This document shows positions 43,644-53,506 of a stretch of DNA of 64,000 bases, in pieces (position 1 is the stretch's first letter; every line of letters starts with the position of its first letter). The position numbers and the translations under genes are program-made. Where the stretch lies: the NCBI RefSeq assembly GCF_002951615.1, contig NZ_CP019062.1:1488001-1552000 (forward strand), written 5' to 3'. The DNA comes from Rahnella sikkimica. GTDB lineage: Bacteria > Pseudomonadota > Gammaproteobacteria > Enterobacterales > Enterobacteriaceae. The notes under the pieces are model-generated. The model did not search any database. It was not told the origin of the DNA and saw nothing but the letters and a program-made list of their open reading frames with translations.

Positions 43644-45748
43644 ACAAAACTCCTTTTTGATGGGATCTCATCGGAATTAATAAGCGACGCAGCAAGAAAC
43701 AGCAGTGAATCGGTGATGTAAAAACTGCTTCCTACCAGGGAAAGGGTAAAATCCACCGTCTGGCCTGACACATCTGTGACATCAAATTCACCGCAATAGT
43801 GATTTCCCATATCAAGGATGGCGGTTGTTGTGCCAGAAATGGGGATAATGGCACTGGTGGGGGTTGTCAGCGCCAGCTTGGCCAGCGGAAACAGGGACGA
43901 ATCAGAGGTTTTTACATACACACTACAAACTTGTTTTCCGCCTGCCATTGCCCCGTTTGACATGCCGTAATAGGCCAGATCGCCTTCTCCGTAGAGCCAG
44001 TCTGTAAATAACATTTCTTTCGTCACATTCTGGTCAGGACTGTCTGAGACGTACGCGTTGAGAGTTACATTGCCTACGCTGAAACTGTAAACCTCTGCGA
44101 TAGCGCTACCCGACGAATCAAGAGACAGACTCAGTATTTTAGAGCCACTGGGATAAAAGAATGCGCTTGAGTCGGTGGGTAACGAGATTTCAATTTCTGC
44201 ACCTGCCGGACCGGTCAGGAGGGCAGTATTCAGGGGCCGAACTAATATGTTTTGGTCAAATATCGGTGCCCCGGTGGTACAGTTCATCTGCAATCCCGAG
44301 GTTGAGTTGGTTGACACGATGACTTCCTTTGTGTCCGAAGAGGCAATGCCCCCGCTGCTAAAATTGACCTGATATTTCCCCTCCCCATATCCGTTGCCGA
44401 CGGGCGTTATATTTTCAGCGGGGATATGGAATTCGGCCTGTTGTAATTGTGCTTCATTCTGAGTCAGAGTCCGCGTTTCCATCCAGCGGGTAAGCGGGAG
44501 GGGTGAATCCGGCGTCGTCCGATACGCGAACCAGTAAGCCGTGACGATATCGCCCAATGCCATTCCGGTCCAGGTGACAAACATGTCCGTGCCGTTATCT
44601 TCGACAACTTCATCTCCACTGATTGTGTTGTCATCACTCGCCGCCGGAAAAACAGGCGCAGGCAGCAACACACAGTGTTCAGCATCGACCTGGCTCATGG
44701 CTCGGGCAGAAATCCCCGCAGGGGACAGTGTTTTGACTTCATACCAGGCTTGCGCGTAGCCGATGCCTATCGGGGTAATAAACGAGACGGGTACGGTAAT
44801 ACTGAACCCCGCGGTGACATCATTTTGATCCAACACGCGTGTAGAAACATAATACGTGCCGGGAACGGGACTGCCGGAGGAAATATACCCCTGCCAGCAA
44901 ACGTCAACGCTGGCATTGACCACGAATTGAGTATTCGCTGGAATATCTATTTCAATGCCTGCAATAGTGATTTCACTGCAGTCAATCCAGCCATCAATCC
45001 CCGCAGGTATAATGGGCGCAGGGTAAGTCCCCGTACCCGACATATCAATATTCACCTCGCCTGTCTGAGAACTTTGCGCTACGCCGGTATTAGGAATAAC
45101 CGAATACCAGGCTTGCGCTACACCGGTTGTTTTCACCGCACTGACAAAGGAGGACGCGATCAGGACATCAAAACCCACATTCAGGTCACTGGCTATTACA
45201 CTGTGCATTACGCTGGTATTGCTATTGGCGACCGCAGTGCCCATGGAGTCCAGTTCACGCCAATAAACGTAAACCGTGTCACCTGCATTGAATGCACCGT
45301 CGCTCCAGGGAACGTGAACGTAGGTACCGCTATTCTGAACGACTGAATCGTAGGTAATAACCTGGTTATTGTCCGCATCAGGGAACGTCGGGGGTAAGAG
45401 TCCCGTACTGTGTGCCCTGTCGACAATCGCCGTCGTCACAGGCGAGGCTGAAGGGTTCTGCGCTGCATCCGTGACGGTATACCAAACCTGGTGCGGGCCA
45501 TCAGGAGCCCCCGCTTGCGCGATAGTGACAATCCATGGCCATGCATACGTTGCCGGACTGTCTATTTGAAGCGTTGCACAAAGAATACCATCCCAATATA
45601 GACCTAAATAATCGCCATGTTCTGCCGAAGTATATTCATCAACATTAATCACTACACCTTTATCGCTATCCAATTCAACTTCAGTGATATTACCATCATT
45701 TTCCATTTGAGGTAATAACGCCGTTGGCAGTACGGAATAATTCCGCAT
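43625..45748 (-). CDS. Large repeat protein with Ig-like beta-sandwich modules
   Basis: 707 aa. About four modules of ~110-130 residues recur, each with a pattern like LPAPVFPAASDDNTISGDEVVEDNG…VTWTGMALGD…YW (starting near residues 20, 120, 240 and 370), followed by a C-terminal region with Ig-like features. No signal peptide or membrane segment is visible. AAGGGG precedes the ATG by eight bases. Middle gene of the minus-strand cluster, with coupled translation to the RCC1 gene. I do not recognise a named family. Likely a surface or secreted structural protein by architecture, but its export route is unclear. Confidence 0.7.
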   Translation of the reverse strand: MRNYSVLPTALLPQMENDGNITEVELDSDKGVVINVDEYTSAEHGDYLGLYWDGILCATLQIDSPATYAWPWIVTIAQAGAPDGPHQVWYTVTDAAQNPSASPVTTAIVDRAHSTGLLPPTFPDADNNQVITYDSVVQNSGTYVHVPWSDGAFNAGDTVYVYWRELDSMGTAVANSNTSVMHSVIASDLNVGFDVLIASSFVSAVKTTGVAQAWYSVIPNTGVAQSSQTGEVNIDMSGTGTYPAPIIPAGIDGWIDCSEITIAGIEIDIPANTQFVVNASVDVCWQGYISSGSPVPGTYYVSTRVLDQNDVTAGFSITVPVSFITPIGIGYAQAWYEVKTLSPAGISARAMSQVDAEHCVLLPAPVFPAASDDNTISGDEVVEDNGTDMFVTWTGMALGDIVTAYWFAYRTTPDSPLPLTRWMETRTLTQNEAQLQQAEFHIPAENITPVGNGYGEGKYQVNFSSGGIASSDTKEVIVSTNSTSGLQMNCTTGAPIFDQNILVRPLNTALLTGPAGAEIEISLPTDSSAFFYPSGSKILSLSLDSSGSAIAEVYSFSVGNVTLNAYVSDSPDQNVTKEMLFTDWLYGEGDLAYYGMSNGAMAGGKQVCSVYVKTSDSSLFPLAKLALTTPTSAIIPISGTTTAILDMGNHYCGEFDVTDVSGQTVDFTLSLVGSSFYITDSLLFLAASLINSDEIPSKRSFVCPSRA

Positions 45749-45825
45749 CGTTTCATCCCCTTCTTTATCGTTACGTAAAAATTCTGCCGGAATAATTACC
45801 GGCAGAATGATTTCAAAGACTCAAA

Positions 45826-46833
45826 TTAATTACTGCCTGGTGGCACGGTGTCCACTTGAAGCGTGAGAGAAATAGATTTTTGATCAGCTTCGCTCCCCGG
45901 CACATGGACAGTATAACTGGTGACTGCCTGCCCTTCGTATCCCAGACCATTTGGATAAAATAAAGCGTTATCAAAAGTAAACGTATGGCTGACGTCACCG
46001 TCAACGACGGTATAAGTTTGTGAGGTGGTTGCAGCCTCAATTTTAATACCCTGGGCATCTTGGCCCTCCCAGAACAGGGTAATATAATCTCCGGCAGCCA
46101 TGGAATTATATGCAACATCCACGTCAACACCGTCAGCCGCAATCTCAACATTAATGACACCACGCGTCGCCTCAGGTACGGTGGGTTCAGGTAATGTCGC
46201 AGGAGTACTCCCCGTTGAGACTTTAATACTCAGCGCAACAGAATCCGTTGGGTTTTGACTCGCATCAACGGCCGTATAACTGACGGAATAAGTGCCTTCC
46301 TGCAGACACTCTGGTGGCAGCTGATTTGTGACATCAATGTCTTTTGGCAGGTCAGCCGTGACATCAGTAATCGGGAACGTGGTGCTGCCCACATCGCCCC
46401 AGTAGAAGGTTACCTGATCTTTGACTTTGGCTCCTTTATAACGTGGGATCGTTGCCCAAACACCAAAATTCAGATCACTATCGCTGAGGGTGTAGTCATC
46501 TTCAACACTGGCATTCAGCACGTCAGGGCTATACAACAGGTTAGCCGCTGCAACACTGACCGACATGCCGGTCGCGTCATCAGAGGTGGTTGCCGAAACA
46601 CTGATTGTGCCAATGGCCGACGCTGTTAACGCCGTCGTCGCCAGGCCTGTTGCATCAGTAACAGAGGTTAAAGGAGACACTGTGCCCGGACCGCCGCTTG
46701 CAACGGCCCACGTTACCGTAATACCGGGAGTCGCAGAGTCAATCAGGGCACTGAGCGTGGCGCTCTGAGAGCCATCTGATGGAAGGGTATCGATGTCTGA
46801 AGTGACAGAAGAAATCATATTTAAAGTTAGCAT
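45826..46833 (-). CDS. Big-1 (invasin-type Ig) domain protein, 335 aa
   Basis: N-terminal Big-1 domain (~5-95: DTLPSDGSQSATLSALIDS, VTDATGLATTALTASAIGTISVSAT) followed by two modules of the kind found in the 707-aa protein next to it (VAYNSMAAGDYITLFWEG). No signal peptide. AAGG lies eight bases before the ATG. First gene of the cluster; divergent from the inverse autotransporter gene and likely expressed with it. Function unknown. Confidence 0.72.
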   Translation of the reverse strand: MLTLNMISSVTSDIDTLPSDGSQSATLSALIDSATPGITVTWAVASGGPGTVSPLTSVTDATGLATTALTASAIGTISVSATTSDDATGMSVSVAAANLLYSPDVLNASVEDDYTLSDSDLNFGVWATIPRYKGAKVKDQVTFYWGDVGSTTFPITDVTADLPKDIDVTNQLPPECLQEGTYSVSYTAVDASQNPTDSVALSIKVSTGSTPATLPEPTVPEATRGVINVEIAADGVDVDVAYNSMAAGDYITLFWEGQDAQGIKIEAATTSQTYTVVDGDVSHTFTFDNALFYPNGLGYEGQAVTSYTVHVPGSEADQKSISLTLQVDTVPPGSN

Positions 46834-47339
46834 TTTTAAAACCTTTTAGAGTGATTAAATTTTACCAGCCAGTATCTCAACACCTGACTGCCAAATAATT
46901 CTGCGCCATAAAATGAGCATTAAATTGCGTAAAAAAAATGACTCGTGATTAATTTTTAGGTTTTTAAAAATGGAAAAGAAGAGATGTGTTTTTTGACAAT
47001 AAGATTAACAAATTACATGAAACACTAAGTCATTCGAGTAAGCACGTTAATGAAATAATAAAATAAATATGAAATTACGTATTTTTTTCGCATACTGAAA
47101 CAAGATGTAATTAATGCAAGCGAATGTGTACTTGCGAGTGGAATAAAATATTTTATTTAAAAAAAAACAGCGGCACAACTGGAATGCTGAAGAAAAAATT
47201 AGCACATAGAAATCATATTCATTGAAATGATGAATGTTCCATGATTTAAAAAATATAATATCAATGAATAAATATTTATATTGTTTACACGTCAACGGTT
47301 TATTTGCAAATATCACCCCCCCCTTACAATGCTTAATAA
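46834..47339. other. AT-rich divergent promoter region
   Basis: 506 bp between the divergent Ig-like cluster and the inverse autotransporter, markedly AT-rich with runs of A and T. No repeat or gene that I trust. Such composition is typical of H-NS-silenced horizontally acquired loci; that is inference. Confidence 0.5.
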
Positions 47340-50225
47340 ATGATATTTATGACAAACCTACCCCTTTCTAACCTGAAAGAGATAACCCTTTCTTCTTTCA
47401 AGTCCCGTATTCGTTTTGCTCTAACATGGATGCAAATTTATCTTCAGGCACTTTTGCCGCTTATGTTTTTCTTCACACCTATGGTGCAAGCGCAGGGTCA
47501 ACCGCAGCCCCCCCTGTCTTCACCCTCGCTTTCGAATTCACCAGCTCAACCCACCTCACCGCCAGCGGATATGAGCACAATTACAGCGCTTTCCCAGGGG
47601 CTATCGACGAATACGTCGGGTGGCGTCGTGAATCAGGGAATATCTGAAGCGTCCGGATATGCCTCTTCTGCTGCCAGCCAATGGCTCAGTCAGTTTGGTA
47701 CGGCCCGAATCAATCTTAATATCGATAACGACGGCAACTGGGACGACAGCTCCTTCGATTTTCTGGCCCCTCTTTATGATAATAAAAAATCTGTACTCTT
47801 TACGCAGGTTGGGCTCCGGGCTCCCGACGGAAGAACCACAGGAAATCTCGGTATGGGCATTCGTACCTTCGATGTGAAGGACTGGATGTTTGGCGGCAAC
47901 GTTTTTCTTGATGATGATTTTACGGGTAAAAACCGCCGGGTCGGCATAGGTGCAGAAGCCTGGACGAATTATCTGAAGCTGGCCACCAATACGTATTTTG
48001 GCACCACCGACTGGCACAGCTCCCGCGATTTTGATGATTACAACGAAAAACCGGCTGACGGGTATGATGTCCGTGCAGAAGGCTACCTCCCTGCTTACCC
48101 GCAGCTGGGCGCAAAAGTCATGTACGAACAGTATTATGGTGACGATGTAGCCCTGTTCGATAAAGATCACCTGCAAAATAACCCGTCAGCCATAACGCTT
48201 GGGGTAAATTATACGCCCGTGTCGTTAGTCACAGTGGGGGTCGATTACAAACGTGGACAAGATTCTATGGATGAAACCACGTTTAGCCTGAATTTCCGCT
48301 ACACGCTGGGACAATCTCTGGCGTCACAACTGTCGGGAGATGACGTTGCGTTAAGCCGCAGTCTGGCAGGCAGTCGCTACGATCTGGTTGATCGTAACAA
48401 TGAGATCGTTTTGCAATATAAGAAGAAAGAAACGTCAGCTGCCCTGGCGGATTTGACGTTAACCAGCGTCATAAACAACAGTCCTGCCGATGGCGCTACA
48501 ACAAACACTCTCACCACGCATGCAATAACCTCTGATGGCAAGTCCGCAGCAGGGGCGGCGATTGTCTGGAGCGTGACCGGCGGCGCAAAACTCAGCGCAA
48601 CGAACGCTGTGACCGATAAGAACGGAGATGCCTCTGTCAATATTACCGATATCAGCGCAGAGCAGGTCAATGTTACCGCCACCTCCGGATCCATTACCCG
48701 TTCAACGGCAAGTTCTTTTGCTCAGTACCTTGCGTCCCTTAATCTCAAAGTGATCAAAAATAACAGTCAGGCAAACGGTACAGAACAAAATACCGGCCAG
48801 GTGACAGTAACTGATGCCAGTGGAAAGGTCTTACAGGGCATCGCTTTAACCTGGCAAGTCGACAACAACGCCGTCATCGTCGCCAGCGATAAAACAACAG
48901 ACAGTCAGGGTCAGGCAACCGTTCAGTTTACAAACAGTAATGCGGGCCCCGTAAAACTCATGGTAACCGCAGAAGGCAAGACGGAATCCGTTGATTCTTC
49001 CTTCGTAAGCCAAAATGTCTCAACGATCGGCGTCAGCATGATCGTTAACAACTCTCTGGCTGACGGCACCACCGCCAACGTGGCGCAGGCCAAAGTGACC
49101 GATGCATCAGGCAAAGCGATGCCCAACGTCAGTGTCACCTGGGCACTCAGCGGCGGCAGTGCTCTGGTAGCATCCGCAAACCCGGTCATCACCGATGGCA
49201 ACGGCGTGGCGAAACTGAATCTGACCGATACCTCGCCAGATCAGGCCATTACGGTGACGGGAAGTGTCGGAGGTGTTTCAGGAAACACAACCGCCACTTT
49301 CACTGCCGTTCCGGTCGATAAAGTCTCAGTGAGCATGATAACGAATAGCTCACCCGCTGACGGCACCACCGCCAACGTCGCGCAGGCCAAAGTGACCGAT
49401 GCATCAGGCAAAGCGATGCCCAACGTCAGTGTCACCTGGGCACTCAGCGGCGGCAGTGCTCTGGTAGCATCCGCAAACCCGGTCATCACCGATGGCAACG
49501 GCGTGGCGAAACTGAATCTGACTGATACCTCGCCAGATCAGGCCATTACGGTGACGGGAAGTGTCGGAGGTGTTTCAGGAAACACAACCGCCACTTTCAC
49601 TGCCGTTCCGGTCGATAAAGTCTCAGTGAGCATGATAACGAATAGCTCACCGGCTGACGGCACCACCGCCAACGTGGTGCAGGCCAAAGTGACCGATGCA
49701 TCAGGCAAAGCGATGCCCAACGTCAGTGTCACCTGGGCACTCAGCGGCGGCAGTGCTCTGGTAGCATCCGCAAACCCGGTCATCACCGATGGCAACGGCG
49801 TGGCGAAACTGAATCTGACCGATACCTCGCCAGACAAGACCCTCACGGTTGTTGCTACTGCAGGGCAAAAAAGTGGGCAAACCACAGCAAGTTTTATCGC
49901 ACCCAAAGTGGCTTCAATTAGCTACACCTCGGCGGGTGTCGGGAGTAAAACAGATCCGGGCATTATTACCGTCCGTGTTGTCGATATCAATGGCAAACCG
50001 GTCTCTGGTGCTGGATTAACCTGGGATAACTCCCCAAATCCAATGCTGTACTGCGCTGCGGGAGACGGAGTATCAGACGCTAACGGGGAAGCACAAAAAT
50101 CGTGCTACGCCTCCGGGGGCAGTATTGAGGGTGAGAAGTTAGTCGTGACGGTTAATCAAGCTTATATTCAGGATCCGAATTCACCTGTCACCATTACCAT
50201 ATTTCGGGATTATGCCCCGCACTGA
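47340..50225 (+). CDS. Inverse autotransporter adhesin (intimin/invasin family)
   Basis: 961 aa outer-membrane adhesin. Long N-terminal signal region ending near FTPMVQA (~residue 50); beta-barrel domain ~95-345 (GLRAPDGRTTGNLGMGIRTFD, GVDYKRGQDSMDETTFSLNFRYTLG); then Big-1 Ig domains at about 371-463, 464-559, 560-658, 659-757 and 758-855, and a C-terminal domain with two cysteines (MLYCAAGDGVS, QKSCYASGG). Three Big-1 copies are almost identical in DNA. No LysM was noticed. No clear ribosome-binding site precedes ATG 47340 or 47349. Related to invasin, intimin and YeeJ-type proteins. Confidence 0.88.
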   Translation: MIFMTNLPLSNLKEITLSSFKSRIRFALTWMQIYLQALLPLMFFFTPMVQAQGQPQPPLSSPSLSNSPAQPTSPPADMSTITALSQGLSTNTSGGVVNQGISEASGYASSAASQWLSQFGTARINLNIDNDGNWDDSSFDFLAPLYDNKKSVLFTQVGLRAPDGRTTGNLGMGIRTFDVKDWMFGGNVFLDDDFTGKNRRVGIGAEAWTNYLKLATNTYFGTTDWHSSRDFDDYNEKPADGYDVRAEGYLPAYPQLGAKVMYEQYYGDDVALFDKDHLQNNPSAITLGVNYTPVSLVTVGVDYKRGQDSMDETTFSLNFRYTLGQSLASQLSGDDVALSRSLAGSRYDLVDRNNEIVLQYKKKETSAALADLTLTSVINNSPADGATTNTLTTHAITSDGKSAAGAAIVWSVTGGAKLSATNAVTDKNGDASVNITDISAEQVNVTATSGSITRSTASSFAQYLASLNLKVIKNNSQANGTEQNTGQVTVTDASGKVLQGIALTWQVDNNAVIVASDKTTDSQGQATVQFTNSNAGPVKLMVTAEGKTESVDSSFVSQNVSTIGVSMIVNNSLADGTTANVAQAKVTDASGKAMPNVSVTWALSGGSALVASANPVITDGNGVAKLNLTDTSPDQAITVTGSVGGVSGNTTATFTAVPVDKVSVSMITNSSPADGTTANVAQAKVTDASGKAMPNVSVTWALSGGSALVASANPVITDGNGVAKLNLTDTSPDQAITVTGSVGGVSGNTTATFTAVPVDKVSVSMITNSSPADGTTANVVQAKVTDASGKAMPNVSVTWALSGGSALVASANPVITDGNGVAKLNLTDTSPDKTLTVVATAGQKSGQTTASFIAPKVASISYTSAGVGSKTDPGIITVRVVDINGKPVSGAGLTWDNSPNPMLYCAAGDGVSDANGEAQKSCYASGGSIEGEKLVVTVNQAYIQDPNSPVTITIFRDYAPH
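49022..49912 (+). repeat. Tandem 297-bp repeats within the adhesin gene (three copies)
   Basis: The same positions (TGACGGCACCACCGCCAACG) recur at 49061, 49358 and 49655, exactly 297 bp (99 codons) apart. Long stretches are identical at DNA level. The third copy diverges at its 3' end. Copy-number change by recombination is expected. Confidence 0.85.
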
Positions 50226-50649
50226 GATATGACCTTCAGGTGATATAAACTTCAACCTGGGGTTGTGTAACCGCCCCAGGAATTTATATCCACCCGAATT
50301 TTTTAGCTGCCCCCGGTTGTCGTAAGCACGTATTCGCCTGCTGCCAGAGAAATCAATCCATCTATTTAACTCTGCCGCACCGAAATTTTCTCAGCACGGC
50401 CTCAGAATGAATCGTCTTAACAATGACACTATGTCCACGAAAAAAGAAACGCAGTTAATAATGGCATCCCAATATCCATGCGGACTGTATCATGGCGGCA
50501 CCTCTTTATTTACATGTGAATGTAACTTTAAAAAAATCATAAAAACTGCGCATCCATAAAAAAAGATGACGAAAAACATCGAAAAGCCGGCCACACTGCA
50601 TGACACGTTTCATTCTTCAGATTAAAAAATACCATCATCATAAGTATGT
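50226..50649. other. Intergenic region between the adhesin and LysR-like genes
   Basis: 424 bp between convergent genes. A CCTGGGG/CCCCAGG hairpin at 50256-50280 may end the adhesin transcript. Nothing else recognisable. Confidence 0.45.
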
Positions 50650-51516
50650 TCAAAAGAATGTTTTGAAAATACTTAAAACTTTGTTGATTGAATTTGTTAC
50701 CTCCCCCTTAGCATTATGATAGATGTAACTTGTTATTAAGACATTTTTTATCACGATTTTATCAACGCCTGACACATGATAATTAAGCGCTGAGTTCTCG
50801 GGAAGAATAAGCATCGCGTGTCCTTTAGATACAGCAATAACCATGGACATAATATCCATTTCGCAAGTCTTAAACTGCAAATTAGAATACTTTTCCCGCA
50901 AAGCATAAGTTAGCCACTTTTGAATATCTTCAGAAAATTCGCATGCATACATTAAAATGGGAATGTCGGGTAACGAACCATTGACGAGTTCGCCAGTATT
51001 CATTTTGGTTGGTAAAAGTAAACACAGATTGCTTTCTGTTATTTTATGCCTGTTTGTATGATCGTTGGAGATATTTCCTCTCAAGGAAAGAAATACTTTC
51101 GTGCTGCTGCCGGATAATTCTTTTATACATGACTCATTGACCAACTGCCTTTGACTTGTGAAATTAATCCCTTCTATTTTCATTATTGAAATAATTTGCT
51201 TAACGAGGCCTAATGGAAAACTAATGTCAAAAATAAACTGTAATCTTGAAGAAGATAATTCGTTTTTAAGATCACGCTCTATTGCTTTCGACATATCATA
51301 TAACGGCATTAACTTTCCGTATAACATCCCAGCGATTTCTGTAGGCTCTAGCACATTATAATTCCTGATAAATAACTTTTCTCCTATGGAGTATTCGATA
51401 TCGCTGATGGTTTTAATTAGCGGAGACCTTGTTATACATAACTCTTCGGCTGCTTTATTAAAATTACCGAATTTCATACAATGAATAAAGTATTTAACTT
51501 TTTTTGACATAAACAT
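50650..51516 (-). CDS. LysR-like transcriptional regulator of the island
   Basis: About 288 aa. N-terminal HTH of LysR type (YFIHCMKFGNFNKAAEELCITRSPLIKTISDIEYSIGEKLFIR) and a diverged effector domain. The second of three clustered ATGs was chosen because AAGGA is eight bases upstream. Codon use is AT-rich compared with the flanking core genes, fitting the island. It is divergent from the holin-like gene, so it may control that gene and perhaps the adhesin cluster. Confidence 0.72.
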   Translation of the reverse strand: MFMSKKVKYFIHCMKFGNFNKAAEELCITRSPLIKTISDIEYSIGEKLFIRNYNVLEPTEIAGMLYGKLMPLYDMSKAIERDLKNELSSSRLQFIFDISFPLGLVKQIISIMKIEGINFTSQRQLVNESCIKELSGSSTKVFLSLRGNISNDHTNRHKITESNLCLLLPTKMNTGELVNGSLPDIPILMYACEFSEDIQKWLTYALREKYSNLQFKTCEMDIMSMVIAVSKGHAMLILPENSALNYHVSGVDKIVIKNVLITSYIYHNAKGEVTNSINKVLSIFKTFF

Positions 51517-51737
51517 ATCCATGTTCCTTTGCCTTTTAGCATCATTTAAATGTTAATATTTATACAAATCGATAAGTTAAACAATGCCCCGACAAAGGGC
51601 AAGGACTGATTTTTTTTTGCCTAACTGTGTGTGAATTTTAGTCATCACTTATAGTTATGTACGATTAGGATGCTATTAATGAGTAAAAATGGTCAACCTA
51701 ATATGACGCAATATCAATTTACTTATCGGGAGATAAG

Positions 51738-52139
51738 ATGATGAACGACAGCTTTTATGTTGATGTTCTACTGAAAACAAAACAATGGGGGATAATACTT
51801 AGTCATTCTCTTGCACTCTTCGAATATCAAAATAACTCTGACTCAAATGTGATGATGGGCGCTTTCTCCGGAGCCGTCGTATTTGTTTTTTCTGCCGTTG
51901 AGTTCTCTGTCTGGAAACGTTTTTTTTTGTTTCAGGTCTCATTTTTAGTGGGCGTTATGGCATCAGATCTCACCGCGGAAGTGATTAGCAATATTTTACC
52001 TCAGCACTTATTCGTGGGGAAACCGATTGGCGCGATGGTTGCCTCGGCGTCTGCTGTAAGGGTTTTAATGGTATTTACAGCCCGGACTAAAGAACAAAAA
52101 TCTTTAATAGAACAACTAAAAAAAATAAAGTGGAAATAA
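51738..52139 (+). CDS. Putative holin (LydA / phage holin superfamily III type)
   Basis: 133 aa. Three hydrophobic stretches: MMGAFSGAVVFVFSAVEF, FFLFQVSFLVGVMASDLTAEVI and PIGAMVASASAVRVLMVF, with a basic tail EQLKKIKWK. This pattern (gA.vFv.sa.e…R..lF..Sf.vGv..a…….GA..aSA..Vr.L) is the one I associate with LydA-type holins. GGGAG precedes the ATG pair at 51738/51741. No lysin or phage genes are adjacent, so a secretion role for neighbouring proteins is possible but unproven. Confidence 0.6.
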   Translation: MMNDSFYVDVLLKTKQWGIILSHSLALFEYQNNSDSNVMMGAFSGAVVFVFSAVEFSVWKRFFLFQVSFLVGVMASDLTAEVISNILPQHLFVGKPIGAMVASASAVRVLMVFTARTKEQKSLIEQLKKIKWK

Positions 52140-52471
52140 CTACCTCTGACCTTAAAACCTATTTAACGAACAAAACCCAGTGGGTTCTGAGAACAATACA
52201 TCATTTCACACCATCGCCTTAGTCACATCTGCCCTGTCGATAGTCGTACACCCCTCCCGAAGAGACACTGGCATATCTGATATAAATCATTGATTATTAT
52301 CAATTAAAATAAAAAACTTTAAGAAACCAGTCAGATTTAAGGCCGGGCGGGTAAATGGGGGATAAGGCGCGGGGAATATGACAGAATTGTGAAATTAGCA
52401 GTCTGGTTATTGTATTTATCCGGATTGCTGGCGTAATGGGGACACCTGTTTTTAGCCACCAGAATCTCTTC

Positions 52472-53491
52472 ATGCAGACAGAAAAACCCGCCGTACTAAA
52501 TTTCAACGATGAAGTAACCGGTATGATTTACGGCTTCGTTTTTCGCCCCGACAGGCAACCCGAACGCGTTTCTTCCAAACAGGTACAGGAGGCCTATCAG
52601 GAGATCTGTCACGAAAAAGGATTTGTCTGGATCCACGTCAATCTCAACCACGCCATGTCCGAAAAGTGGCTGAAGAAACACTTTGCCGTCGGCGAGGTTT
52701 TCTTTGAGGAAATCCGCGAAGGGTCGCGCAGTACGCGCATCGAACGGCTTGATGACACCCTGCTCGCCGTGCTCAACGACGTGATTTTTCACCCCAACGA
52801 AACCAGCGATGAAACGTCTACGCTGTGGCTCAGTTGCCATCAGCAACTGGTGGTGACGGCGCGGCACAAACCGGTCAGGCTGATCGAGCGTTTGTTTAAG
52901 CGGCTGGAAACGCTGAACATTGGTTCACCGACCGCGCTGCTGGTGCATCTGCTGGAAGAACAGGAAGATTTACTGGAACAAATCGTGCGCCGCGCCAATC
53001 AGTACGTGGACACCATCGAAGAACGCCTGCTCAGTCATCACGTGAAAAAGAACCGCGCCAATCTGGGGCGGTTGCGGCGGATGCTTTTGCGCTTTCAGCG
53101 TTTACTCGCCCCGGAACCGACGGCGCTTTTTCGTCTGCTCAACCGCCCGCCGGGCTGGATTGCGCCCGGCGTGGTGCAGGATTTACGTCAGTTTGCCGAA
53201 GAGTTTTCCGTTGTGCTCAATGACCTGATTGCGCTGACCGAACGTATCCGACTGCTTCAGGAAGAGATCACCTCGCGCCAGATGGAACAAAGTAACCGGA
53301 CGCTCTACGTGCTGACCGTCATTACCGTGCTGGCGTTGCCCATCAATATTGTGGCGGGTTTTTTCGGCATGAACGTGGGGGGAATTCCGCTCGCCAGCAA
53401 TCACCACGGTTTTATCCTTCTGGTGGTGATTGTCGGGTTATTCACCCTGCTGGCGGGCTGGTACGCGTTTAAGCGCCGCGACGACGGTTAG
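52472..53491 (+). CDS. CorA/ZntB-family divalent cation transporter
   Basis: Pentameric inner-membrane metal transporter, 339 aa from ATG 52472 (an in-frame ATG at 52436 would add 12 residues; neither has a strong ribosome site). Large cytoplasmic alpha/beta and helical domain, then two C-terminal spans. The pore signature GMN is in VAGFFGMNVGGIP, and the GGIP extension is typical of ZntB (zinc). Substrate zinc by analogy; magnesium or cobalt not excluded. Confidence 0.82.
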   Translation: MQTEKPAVLNFNDEVTGMIYGFVFRPDRQPERVSSKQVQEAYQEICHEKGFVWIHVNLNHAMSEKWLKKHFAVGEVFFEEIREGSRSTRIERLDDTLLAVLNDVIFHPNETSDETSTLWLSCHQQLVVTARHKPVRLIERLFKRLETLNIGSPTALLVHLLEEQEDLLEQIVRRANQYVDTIEERLLSHHVKKNRANLGRLRRMLLRFQRLLAPEPTALFRLLNRPPGWIAPGVVQDLRQFAEEFSVVLNDLIALTERIRLLQEEITSRQMEQSNRTLYVLTVITVLALPINIVAGFFGMNVGGIPLASNHHGFILLVVIVGLFTLLAGWYAFKRRDDG

Positions 53492-53506
53492 TTTGCGGCG
53501 CGGCGC

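Noticed and set aside
43625..46833. The 335-aa and 707-aa Ig-like genes as one frameshifted gene
   Set aside because: Each has its own good ribosome-binding site and they are separated by 77 bp, so two genes are more likely.
46834..47339. 89-aa frame on the minus strand (47047-47316)
   Set aside because: Low-complexity, Phe/Ile/Lys-rich translation of AT-rich DNA with no ribosome-binding site.
51738..52139. Holin candidate as evidence of a prophage
   Set aside because: No integrase, structural, lysin or att-like sequences nearby.
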